Below, one piece after another: positions 52,901 through 64,000 of a stretch of DNA of 64,000 nucleotides (positions are counted from its first letter, which is position 1; each line of letters opens with the position of its first letter). Both the position numbers and the translations under genes were made by a program. The stretch is taken from positions 434,001 to 498,000 of the forward strand of contig JAFFSR010000009.1 in the NCBI GenBank assembly GCA_017163975.1. Reading direction: 5' to 3'. This DNA comes from Anastatus disparis. Its lineage: Eukaryota > Arthropoda > Insecta > Hymenoptera > Eupelmidae. The notes beneath the pieces are model-generated. The model did no database searches and had not been told where the DNA came from. It saw only the letters and a list, made by a program, of their open reading frames with translations.

Positions 52901-55900
52901 AAAGTTCGTAAACCTGAAAAATTTCTTAATTTCTTTAATAAAAAGCTAAAAAACTAAAAAGTTTTTATTCGGAATAAAAAAAATTGCAGTTGTATAATTA
53001 TAATAAGAATGAAAAAAATTATCTCTCATGCACTCACACATTTATTATATTTTCGTTAATATTAATGTTGTCACGGTCATGGACGAAAAAATTCCCAAAA
53101 CTGAAAAGGCGGGCCCAACCATGCTCGCAGCGTAACCATACGCTCTGAAGTAAAAAAAAAAGAGGTAAGACGGACATGCACTTCCTGAGAACGAAGAGTT
53201 GAAAATTTTGCGAGCGTGTCGTATGCATTACTTAGCTTTCTCTTATATACCGAGCAAGATCTTGCTGCCACCCCCTTGTGCGTGCACGACTCGTTCTTTT
53301 TTTTTTAAAAGAAACAATATATATAAAGTCTTGCTCCAAAGCAGCAAGCGTAACGCCAAAATCGCATCGTGTTTCGGGCGCATAATATTAATCTTAGCCA
53401 CGGAGAAACTTCCGGTTCTCTTTTTTTTTTTTTTTTTTTGTTTAAGCATAACCGGCCGAGCGAATAATAACGCGTTGCTTTCTTTATCGTTTTGAACTCG
53501 AGTATTATCTAAATTCTTCTTTTTTTTTTTGTTATTTTTAGTAAATTTGAATAAAATTGGTGCATGGTCAATTAAATGATTTCATGCGCTTGGGAGAACA
53601 AAAAAGTTGAGTAAAAAAAAGATAAATAAAAAAAGAAAATAAAGCTAATATTGTGCAGTCGTGCCTTGTGCAAATTAAGTGTTATTTACTTTTTTTTCGG
53701 AGATTCATCAGATTATATGTCATAATGTGTTATTGAAGATATGGGATAAAAATAGCGCGGCAGATAAGAAATATTAAAAAAAAGAAGAAGAAATATCTGT
53801 AAGAATCACGTTATCACAACCGAGTAATGTTTGCGCAAAAGCTAAAAAAAAATTGTAAACATCATACTTACATTGTCAAATGATAAAAATATAAGAGCAT
53901 TATAGAAGTGCTCGAGTTTTAAAAAAAAATATACGTTATCTGTACCTCATGTGGAATTGACGATGATAATACGAAGAATGATAACCTTTATTATTCGATT
54001 AAACAATAGTGCGCTTGCTTAGAGAGAGTGTAAATTAAAAGGGAGAAAAATGCCGATAGATTCTCACGCGAGTATGACAATCTATCAAATGTGTGGCAAG
54101 GCATTATTATCAAGAGGGAAACGCGGGCTTTTTGTAAGAGTGAAAGTAACATTCCGTATCTCGTAAAGTAATATTCCATAGACCCAAGCTTTGTATTTGC
54201 ATTGAGAAGTTGGCGTATATCATCTAAAGAAAAGCTCTCCTCTTTGATAAGCTCTGACAAATGAAGATGAATCTCAACTGATCGACTTTTTTCTTTGATT
54301 TTTAATTAATATATGAGGGAGGAGTGCAGAATATGATTTGAAGACATAAATAATATATATTTTTGACTATCCATCGTGATGTGAAAAATTTAATCAAGAC
54401 AAAGATGTATCAGTGGGTTTAAAAAAATTTAAAAAAAATTCAGCATTAATAACTGTTGATGCGCGTTGAATTTACGATACGTGCCCGTCGACTGTATCAT
54501 TAGTTGAACAGTGCGCGATAACCTCGATGGATAAAACTGAGGCACAATAAAAACATCTTGTCGTCACATTAAATCGCACGAATAAAACGACAGATGCAAT
54601 ATCTCAAGTAAATTCAATTGGCATCAGTGTCAAGAAAGAATAATTAAAAACTTTCAACATATATATATGTCCAGGCATAAAAGATTCGTATAATCAAACA
54701 AACCATAAAGAGACTAAATTACAACCATAAACACGCAGAATATTTTTTCTTTAACATTTCCTTTCTGAAACGTATTATGGAACTTCCGCTGTTTATAACG
54801 AATTTCACGGAACGTTTATACATAAGATATGTCGTCTCGCAATCTCTTAATTACCTAAAACAACAGCAACATCGTAAGACAAGCTAAAAGTATATATACA
54901 AAGAAAAACTTTCTTTTGATTTGAAGAAAAAAAATTTTTTTTTTCTTCAGGCCACACGCGCGCTCTATTTATTCGAGCTGCTTCTGCCGCTGCGATTAAT
55001 TAACAATTTCACTACATCATAGACAGTTTTGGAAGTTTTCGAAATTTTCGTCAAGCCAAGCGCGGCACGGTTAGATAAATCTGGAGAGAGAGAAAGAGAA
55101 AAAAAGGGTGTATACACCGAATTTCTGAAGCTGTGCCAAGTTGAATAAAAATAACCGTCGAGAGGGCTAGCTTATATATGTGTGCGCGCAAACCAAAGAG
55201 AAATGAGCGAGAAGTTGGCATAAAGCTGAATTGTAGAACGCAATGTTTTACAGGTACATTAAAGATGAAATTTCAACGAAAAAGAGATTTGCTCCTTTAG
55301 TCGGTGCATATTTCACGAGCATAATTATAAGGTTCGATATATCGATGATTTTTGTTCGATTCGTAATTTATGTTTGTCAAAGAATTATTTTTAAACTTAC
55401 GAGTTTCTCAAGATTCAGTCAGCATTTTTCGTTAACTCACCTGGAACAGAAAGAAAAAGTTTTCGGTTATTTATTTTGGTTACGATTAATCATCAGAGAA
55501 ATAACAAACTTGTTATTAAAAAAATCTTTATTATTGAATAATTGATTAATAAAAAAAGTTTATTCAAGCTTGTAAAAATTAAGATCTGCACGTATAAGAC
55601 CTAAAATTGCACATCAATTAATAACAAAGATATGTTGATTCTGAATTGTATATGTATTGCTTAATGATGGCAGCATAATAAATGGTATAGAGGAGGGCAT
55701 GTAAAGAAAGCTCTTTTCGAGGTCATCATCATTTCTCTAACGAAGGTCGTTCTTAAAAAGAAAAAAAAGAAGAACCGATGAAATACACATATTCTCAAAG
55801 CGTTTGATAAAGCGGAACACGTCTATTTTTACCGTTTAAAACTCTCTTTTAGAGCCGGTGCCGCGCGCTTGCGTTTGTATATGCTCGCGTAGGGTCATTT

Positions 55901-57274
55901 ACATTTTAGAAATGACGAAATTTACATTATAAACAGTCTCTGCTCGCATGTATATACAAGCCTGAAAGCTGAAAACTTTCTAGGCGTTTCTATTCCTAAT
56001 CATTTCGGTGCGCTTATATATATATACATACGCCACCACAAGCTCTGCGTTCAATGACCGGCTTGGTACTATCGCTAAACCGCGTATATATGCATTTTGC
56101 GTACGCAAAGAGTATCCTTTTCCTCCGCCTCCCTCCCTCTCTCTCTCTCTCTAAACTACCAAGTATGTCTTCTTTTTCCTCCCTTCGCTTTGATGCTTGC
56201 ATTTTAGCAGTCTGAGTTACGTTCTTCTTTGAATTCGTACGTTCGCAAGAGCTAAAGATCATTTGCTTATGCGTATAAATATGTGGATCTAGAAAGAGAG
56301 ATATTCCATTAATATTTGCTAAGATACAATAACTTTGTGTTAGTTTGCACTGACCGATGATTCATCGGAGATATTCCATTGCTGATAAGAAGCGTTCATT
56401 GAGAAATCTTCATTGTGAAAATAACTATACTATTAACTCTTTGGTTCGATCGTAATGGCCATTTGAATAACTCGAAAAGCAGGCAAGAGATGAGACATTT
56501 TTATCATTAAATGTTAAAGAGGGTAAAGTGACGCATTCTATATTAGGAAGTGATATGCTACTTTATTCCTGCTAAATTAGGAAATAAAAGATAAATTAAT
56601 ATTTTAATGATTAACATCATTAATTTACATAAAAATATTAAGTATTAAAAAATAAGTAATTATATTACTAATTGTATAACAAAAATTTATTTATTAGTAA
56701 AAATAAACATTGACAATGCAATTATTTCATCCAATTTTGATTTTGTATTTTTAATGCATACGTTTCATTGTTTTCAATATTTAATATTACAAAGTATTAA
56801 TTACTTGTAGAAAAAGAATAAATATGATTTTCTAAAAGATCCTTCTAAGCTGTTAGCGTACAAGCATTTTCCAATCATTACTCGTGTAAGTCTTATAAAT
56901 ATGCATCACCTCTATGAATTCAGCAAACGAATAATGCGCGCCTCTATGAATCCTCCATTAACGCAAACGCGTTGTGCGCCGGTACTACTTGCGCAAGAAA
57001 AAAAGAGAAAAAAGAATTAAAAAAAAAAAAAGACAAAATAACGTAGAACCCGCAGCTTGATGAATTCACAAGTAACATATAGTACATTGCACCCACTAGT
57101 TGAGTCTAACGAATAACAATATCTCTCTGCTCTCTTCTATAATGCGTTTTTTTTTTTTAAATTTTCTATTTTAACCGCATGTATCTGTCGCTTATATGTG
57201 CGTCCGCTTTAGAATGCGTGAAGAGTGCCTGTTAGTCTAGCTGTGCAAATATATACTCTGACTGGCTGGGCTGG

Positions 57275-57339
57275 CGCGAGAGAGAGAGAGAGTAGCATAG
57301 AGCCAGCCAACGTATACAATTGGCTCTCTCTCTCTCGCG
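57275..57339. repeat. Inverted GAGA repeat, hairpin-forming
   Basis: CGCGAGAGAGAGAGAG (57,275-57,290) and its exact 16-bp complement (57,324-57,339) are separated by 33 nt. The spacer and flank also hold AGCCAGCC and GGCTGGGCTGG, which are partly complementary. GAGAG is the binding core of GAGA factor in flies, so this may be a clustered regulatory site in both orientations. Confidence 0.7.
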
Positions 57340-58849
57340 GAGTTAACGCATACATATACATAGAAACGCAGGATGTCGATGACACTTTGTGCTTATCAGA
57401 CAGGCCTGCTGCTATGCTGCCGTGACGACAAACGGCCAACTTGACATTTTATAACGTGAATACGTTCAAAGTTAAAGAGAGAATATGTATATATACGCAC
57501 TCTCTTTCTCTCTTGTTGAATACGTTAGGACTAGATTCATTCAAAACTTCACTTTCGAGATATACTACACAAACTTTGGAATACGTATGTATACAGTTTT
57601 GAATGAATCGAACTTTTACAAAATATTGTTCATTTAAATTTAATGAAATTATTGAAGTTAGGGTTTTGAATACAATTTAAAGTACTACTTTTATTTTGCA
57701 GATATTAGAAAAACTGAACTTTTATAACATTAACGTTCTTAAAGAATAGTATCATAAAAAATAATTTATAAATCTTAGTAAAAACAGCCTATAAATGCAA
57801 GCAAAAATTTATAATATTGAAAGAAATCGATAAACGATTGCCGCTAAAGACAATGAATTGATTTCCTAAACATTCCGCTACGTTTCGCGAAACAATACAA
57901 CACCATACTATTGATTACGTTAGAGCTTGACATTCTTATCAAAGACACGATGCAAAATCGTTCGTTTACCTCTTTCGCTCGTTCGTTAGTTTGGTTTCGC
58001 GTATATTTGCAATCGAGAGAATGAAAATGTTAAACTTGCAGGCATGTGCGTGACGCTTGCTGCACGATGTTACATTTTGCAATTTCAAAAGAAAAGAGAT
58101 ATTTTGCGCAATCTTTGAACAGTTGTAACGAGCGAAGATATGGACGTATTAAAGACTTCACTGTAAGAGATATGGAATATTTAATTGAAATTTTTTTCTC
58201 GTCAATTATGAAATTTCCGATATGATTTTATTTTTATATTTTCATTGGATGCACTTGACAGATGAATATGGAGCTGTATATTACTTTAATTAAGTTTTAT
58301 AATATTCTATAATTATGATTTTTTTTTCTTTTTTTTCAATGGTTAATATATTTCATATATTTTGATTATAAAATGTCACTGGTATTCAATTATTGTGTTT
58401 ATGTATTTTAATTTAAAGAATACGTTGAAATCTTTCGTTTAATTATAAACTTTGTTGAATCGTTAATTTAACTAAAAAATCATAACATGTATTAGTAGTT
58501 TATCAATCTTTCGACCGGCAAGCGATTACGTATGTATTCGCGTACGCGTGAATAAACCCCAAAAAAAAGCGTAAATAAGTATCCGCTATTATAAAAAGAT
58601 TTACGACTTTTCTCAATGTATATGTGTATCCAGCCATTCCATACGAATCGAAACACACACACGGTGTGAGAAAAGCTTGCGAATAACGAGATCGAAACGA
58701 AAGAAGGCCCCCCCCCTACCATATCATGAGTGGTCCACTTACAAATAACTTTAAGACTGACACGGTCGTTTTATTTTTTTTTTTTTTTTTACCGTGTTTG
58801 AAAAGGGACATTTTTGTCTGAAGCTTACAAAGAAAGAATCTGGAGCGTT

Positions 58850-58870
58850 ATGTGGGGTCGTCGCCCACAT
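58850..58870. other. Perfect 7-bp stem-loop
   Basis: ATGTGGG and CCCACAT flank a 7-nt GTCGTCG loop. It is GC-rich against an AT-rich background. The function is unknown. Confidence 0.4.
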
Positions 58871-60473
58871 GACCTGACACGAGTTATTTTATGTAGTTTT
58901 TTTTTACTTTTTTTTTCTACTTGTAGTTAGCCTTGGCTCTTTTAAGTAAATAGATGTTATTCTTAAAAAAGAAGCTATTTAGAATGGGAGAAGTAACAAG
59001 TAGGTTTATGTAAGGCACTGAGAAAATATTATGAAAAAACAAAGGAACACGATGATAATCTTCGGGACAGTTAAGCTTTGTCAATTATCGGCTGCGAGGA
59101 GCGAGAAAATTATATTCTTCGACCGAAAATTGGAAAGAAGAGGTATAATTGGGAACAAGACTCGCCAAGAAAAACTCAATTAAAATCGGTGATTAAATCG
59201 AACGACCAAAAAATAAAGGAAAAAGAGATGAATTTCGTGAAAGAAATTTTAAAATTTATTTCTCTCGGCTTTTTTTTATACTCCGTTCAAAACGAGGAAC
59301 CTCGAAAATGTAAGCAGAATCAGACATTTTTTTTCCTTCACACCAGATGTTGCACAGAAAAGAACTTTTGGAAGCTTACGTAAAATGTAAGATATCTTAA
59401 TTAAAGAAAAAAGGAATTAATTAACAAATATCTAAATTTAGACGGTAAAAATTTTGGAATTTTTTATTAAAAGCAAAAAAAAAAACTTTCGTAAAGTTAA
59501 AATAAAATTCATAAATATTAATCAGAATTTAAATATAGAAATAATTGTTTGCTTTGAAGAAATTTAATCTATTGAAATGTACCCCCCAACAAGTATAGAT
59601 TTATTTAAAATAGAAAGGAGGGAAGAGAATGAAATAAAAAAAAAATAGAGGAAATAAAGGAGGATTTGGCTGTGCAATACTATACAATGAGTTTCATTGT
59701 GCGAGACTGTTTTGCTGCTGACAGTATCTATACGTATAGTGGTGTCGCGCTGATAAGACTATTCGCGCGCTCGCACCGGATTTACAGAGAGCAAGTTTTA
59801 TCAGACTAGGCATGTATTTCTATTGGTTATAGTGAAATTCTCCAAGTTTATAGACACGAACAACTTCGCGCCTTTTGTATCTTTGTTTACTTCCCAACTG
59901 TATTGGTGACGTCTTTTATTCGTATTTCTTCGTATATACGGAGTTTACTTGCCGCTGAAGAGATTTCTCTTCCGGGTTCTCTTCTTGCATCAATAAGACT
60001 CGCTCGTACATTTCATTTGCTTTATGTTAAAGACGTGAAAAAAAAAATTTTCAATTCACACCTCTTCAATTTACAAAAAAGAACATATAGTTTTATTTTT
60101 TATAACTTTTTTCTAAGTATTTATTATATTATTAAAAATGTATTTGTAGTATATTAATATTTGCTTTCGTACCAAACATGTACGAAATTTAAAAAAATAT
60201 GGATTAGTAATAAAAACTTTCTAAAGATTTAAAATATATATTTTTTCAAAAAATATTAAAACACAGCAGACAAGAGTGATAAAAAATTTTTTTCAGAGAA
60301 TTGAACGATGTTTTAATGATATCGATTATACGTACATGTAAGCTTACATACATATGAGTAAAAATAAATTAAAACTCGAGGCAAAAACGCCGGCAACAAT
60401 GAGAAACTTGATTGTGATGTATGAGAGTAATGAAGAAGGAAGTATTCTCTCATTCTCGCCCAGAGGAGAGGAA

Positions 60474-60489
60474 CACACACACACACACA
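60474..60489. repeat. (CA)n microsatellite
   Basis: An ACACACAC run of about 16 bp in the presumed intron. Confidence 0.85.
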
Positions 60490-60796
60490 GAAACGTATAT
60501 GCACACAAACGTGTTTTCAATAATTGTACCGAGAGGATATAGAGAGGAAGGCCTACCTCCGCAATAATGACACATACAAGAGAGAAAGATGCAAAGTATC
60601 TTTCGTAAACATCGTGCGTGGGCCGTATATATATACACGCAAAAAAAAAAAAGAACGTCGGGGATTTATGTGTACTCGTAGAAACACTTATGTCGAATGA
60701 AATATCGGGAACGTTTCAGGGGCACACGTACTTATAAAAGACTCATATATGTTAGTGGTATTATATACCTCGAAGCAATCGTTTGCTGTGTGCGTT

Positions 60797-60817
60797 TTCT
60801 TCTTCTTCTTCTTCTTT
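60797..60817. repeat. (CTT)n microsatellite
   Basis: A TTCTTC triplet run followed by poly-T, within the presumed headcase intron. Confidence 0.85.
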
Positions 60818-61578
60818 TTTTTCTTTTACTACATCTCATTATACGAGAAGAGCCCGTATGAATAAGCCTCTTTTTTTCGCTGTTATTGTCCAGATGAAGA
60901 TGAATGCTTGAGAGAGTAAACTTTCGTTGAACGAATTTAAAAAAAACTGTATCAATGATATATTATTGTAAGAGGATTTTTCATTTTATTTTTAGATTAG
61001 AACACTTTTTTTATGATTTCGATATTTGTAATGTAAATTGTGTAACTAATTTTGCGAAAAGTATATCTGTGCAGTTTAAAATACGTTGAAAATTTAAAAA
61101 ACTCATGAATAGATATTTTAGGTTGCTATTATGAATATTAATACTACTAAAACTTATTAAAAATTAATTAAATTAATCAAAGACTTTGGAGAACTTATTA
61201 AAATTTTAATATGATTCTTTTATGTAACCGCTATTATTGGTCACTGAACTGGCACTATTTAAGTCATATAATTCCAAATGATGTCATAAATATAAGCTAT
61301 GTTTTTTTTTTAAACTCACTTGAAGGTCATCACCGGTACTCTACTTTTTCGTATACGATAATATGAGCATTACATAAATTATCTGATTATTCATCTGAAA
61401 AAAAGCTTCTTACATCCGTAACTTCTAGGTACGTATGAATGCTCAAAAAAATGTATCAGAATAACAAAAAAAAGTAACTAATTCTGCTGTCTTGACCAAT
61501 TACGCTCAACGCGATTGTTTTTAATCAAGCCTCGGGGCTTATACGTTATATTACTTTTGAGAGGTTTACTCACGGTGC

Positions 61579-61580
<2 letters not shown>

Positions 61581-61632
<52 letters not shown>
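61581..61632. repeat. (TA)26 microsatellite
   Basis: Fifty-two bases of uninterrupted TA, the longest dinucleotide array in the window. It is likely length-polymorphic and a weak point for assembly. Confidence 0.95.
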
Positions 61633-61634
<2 letters not shown>

Positions 61635-62420
61635 AAGAGAACCATATGGGCGCCAAAAGCAAGCGCAACAAGATTTACGAGCGCGTAAATAAATCGAAAC
61701 GGACTTCCATTCTGCTGCTGACATAGTCTTCTTCTTCGTTTTTTTCTTTCTTATAAGACTATCGGTTCTCGAGCGTGGATCGTTTTTAATTCACGTCGCT
61801 CTTGGCGATTATGCCTCCAAGGATTGGCAATGATCATCATTGCTCTCGTTGATAGTTCACGAGTCTAGACATGGGCTACTTAACGTCAATATTCGTTTCT
61901 TTTTCTATTTTCTTTTTTTTGTTGGAAAACAACATTCGTTTATTTAAATGTTCGAGTTGTTGGACATTATCAACATTAAATTCTATAATCTTTTATCATT
62001 ATAATTTTTAATATTTGATGATTTTGAAGTTTTCATTTTTTTTTTTAAATCTTTATGTCATGCTTTTTAAGAATTGAAGTGAAGTGATATAATAGAGAGA
62101 TATTTTTGAAGTTTGAATAAAAAATAAAAAATTTGGAAAACTGTATTGTCGGTATTTTACATCCCCTACATAGAAAAATATTATTTATGTTTCATTTATC
62201 CTTAAGTTAAATATTAAACAGTACCAACAATTTTGGTTGTTAACGAAATATTGTAAAAAGGGGAATGATAAAACTCGTTTTTGCACATCTCGATACATAC
62301 ATTCTATTTTTGTATATATAAGAGCATATTACTCTTCCAAGCGACGCAAGGCAATTTGTCCTTCGACAAATTAATTTCTTAAAATACTTGGCAACAAAAA
62401 AAAAAGAAGAAAAGAACGCC

Positions 62421-62520
62421 ATGCCGACCCTGACAGACGCACTTTTATTTGCGCCCAACAGCAGTACCGCCGCACCACCGCCAGGCACCAGCAACAGCAG
62501 CAGCAGCAGCCGTGCTTCAT
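62421..62520. repeat. CAG/CCG-rich triplet patch
   Basis: A locally GC-rich stretch with CAGCAGCAGCAG and CCGCACCACCGCC triplets, open in more than one frame on both strands (Gln-rich and Ser/Pro-rich on +, Leu- and Cys-rich on -). No convincing splice sites or family match were found. It could be a microsatellite or an unrecognised exon of another transcript. Confidence 0.5.
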
Positions 62521-64000
62521 GGCTTGTCATTTTTTATTCTCCTTTTTCTTTCTTATTTCGGAGAATATCTTCGCGAGAGATAAAAAAAGGAAAGAAATAT
62601 AACACGCTCGCAAAGCAATTTCGCCAATCGTTGTCAACATCGTCCTTGACACATCTTTTAAATGCTAAAAATATATATTTTAAACAACTTATCAAGAATA
62701 TTATGATCAAGCTGTTTTATTTTTTTTTTCGATTATTTTTATGCACTTAAAAAAACATGTACTTATATCAAGCTCGATTTCCTGACTATACTTGATAAAT
62801 ATTGGTCAGAAATCAGGATTACAAATCTTGCGAGTTTTATCGATGTGTATAAAGTGTGCGAATATTTTTAATGCCCGTTTATACACGAAAGAATATTAAC
62901 GGCTTTCATTACTTTGAAATAGATACTTTTCGTTTATTTATGTGGTATTTCGCGTCAAAGGCGCTCCGAGTTATATATTTTGTAAAATCGATTTTCCAGT
63001 CACGTGCGCTACAACCGATAGTGTTAAAACTTATAGTTTTTAACCCAACTGTTAATTTAGTATGAAATATTAATACGATAATTGCATGTAACGACGGGAA
63101 AGGTGTCATTTGGAAATTTATCTATGATTTTTTCATAGGCTAGAAATATTATTGAAATATTATTGAAATTTTTGTTAATTATTTACGTACTCTTGTATAG
63201 TAACTTTTTTCTTTTTTATTTTATTAAATTAACAAATTATGGGAAAAGGTGTTAGAAAGTCATTAATAATTCAGGCAAACATTCTTTAAATAATCAATTC
63301 TACAGAAACCAGTTACACGTGTTGCAACTATAAAATATGACGGAAAAAAAAATCAATTAATTAATTTAAATAATAGAATAATTTATAAATCAAAACTTAA
63401 ATATATCGTTCTTAGATAAAATCGTCAACAATCATGCGAATTTAATCGTAATTTTTACTTAACGAGCGATGATACCCATGGATAAAGAATATAATCACAC
63501 ATTTATCCTACTGCAGCCAAAGCAAAACCGTTCGTATATATACGTGTATACTGAAAACCGGTTCAAAATTTTTTTTTTTCTTCACATCTTGTTTAAACGT
63601 CGATCTAAGGAGCGCCCTTCCTACAGCTTTTTCCAGTGGATCTAACGTATATAGCCACCTATAGCCTACAGGCTGAAAACTTGTTTTAGAATTTGTGTAT
63701 AAGCACGCCGTGAGTTTATATGCAGTAAACATATGGATGATTGATAATAGAGAAATTTTACAATTACGTTTTTATCTTTAATCTGGATTTAGAGTTTAGG
63801 GTGAATTCGCGTTATTTTATGAGAATAACATTTAATTAAATGGATCTTCCATTCTTATTAAAACTCTATTAATTGAAGAAAATTTGTAAATTTATTTGGC
63901 TGAGCTTTGAATGGAGAATCATACAATAATTCATTCCTGCAACGAAAGAAAGCGTACAATTTAAACTTTTTAATTACGATGAAAAATAATGATTATTTTA

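Larger units (their letters stand above)
31548..64000 (-). other. hdc: Presumed long headcase intron, open-ended
   Basis: The acceptor of the exon at 31,359-31,547 has a GT/T-rich tract followed by TTGTTGCAG. No exon with headcase N-terminal features (the Cys/His-rich HECA_N domain or the linker before MEDD) appears in the remaining 32.4 kb. The sequence is A/purine-run rich on + (pyrimidine-rich in the sense strand), as expected of an intron. It contains GA, CA, TA and CTT microsatellites and no nested gene I could support. The N-terminal exons must lie beyond 64 kb. The alternative, that part of this stretch lies upstream of an internal promoter, is possible, for example near 46-47 kb. Confidence 0.6.

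Overview
This is animal nuclear DNA, most likely from an insect and possibly a hymenopteran wasp. It is AT-rich, full of A/T homopolymers, GA and TA microsatellites and short degenerate transposon remnants. It has no bacterial-style gene packing, and no long open frame lies outside one spliced gene. The species is inferred from texture only. The single protein-coding locus I can support is the 3' end of headcase (hdc; vertebrate HECA), on the minus strand.

Layout from low to high coordinates. 1-10.8 kb is intergenic, with a tRNA-derived SINE-like repeat at about 5.49-5.70 kb and a foldback transposon remnant at 7,745-8,881. About 11.1-29.7 kb holds no gene-like ORF. From about 12.8 kb it shows a marked excess of T-runs on the + strand, so a minus-strand transcript would be A-rich. 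I interpret it as a candidate very long 3'UTR of headcase. 29,707-31,547 holds the last three coding exons of headcase with clean GT/AG introns. 31,548-64,000 appears to be one very long intron upstream of these exons, running off the window. The N-terminal headcase exons are not in the window.

The most interesting signal is in the last exon. The conserved HECA-like C-terminus ends at a UAA (29,905-29,907). Nine bases there read UAA CAA UUA, the stop-CAR-YYA context of known leaky stop codons, set in a perfect CCCUAA-CAA-UUAGGG palindrome. The same frame then stays open for 65 codons (Q/S/N-rich) before a second UAA. Base composition stays coding-like across the extension and collapses to AT-rich sequence right after the second stop. 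Drosophila headcase is an established case of stop-codon readthrough, so this window probably contains the same programmed recoding in another insect, with a much shorter extension.

The remaining short open frames are all under 145 codons. They are low-complexity by-products of AT-rich sequence and often begin at a non-ATG codon. They are not annotated as genes.
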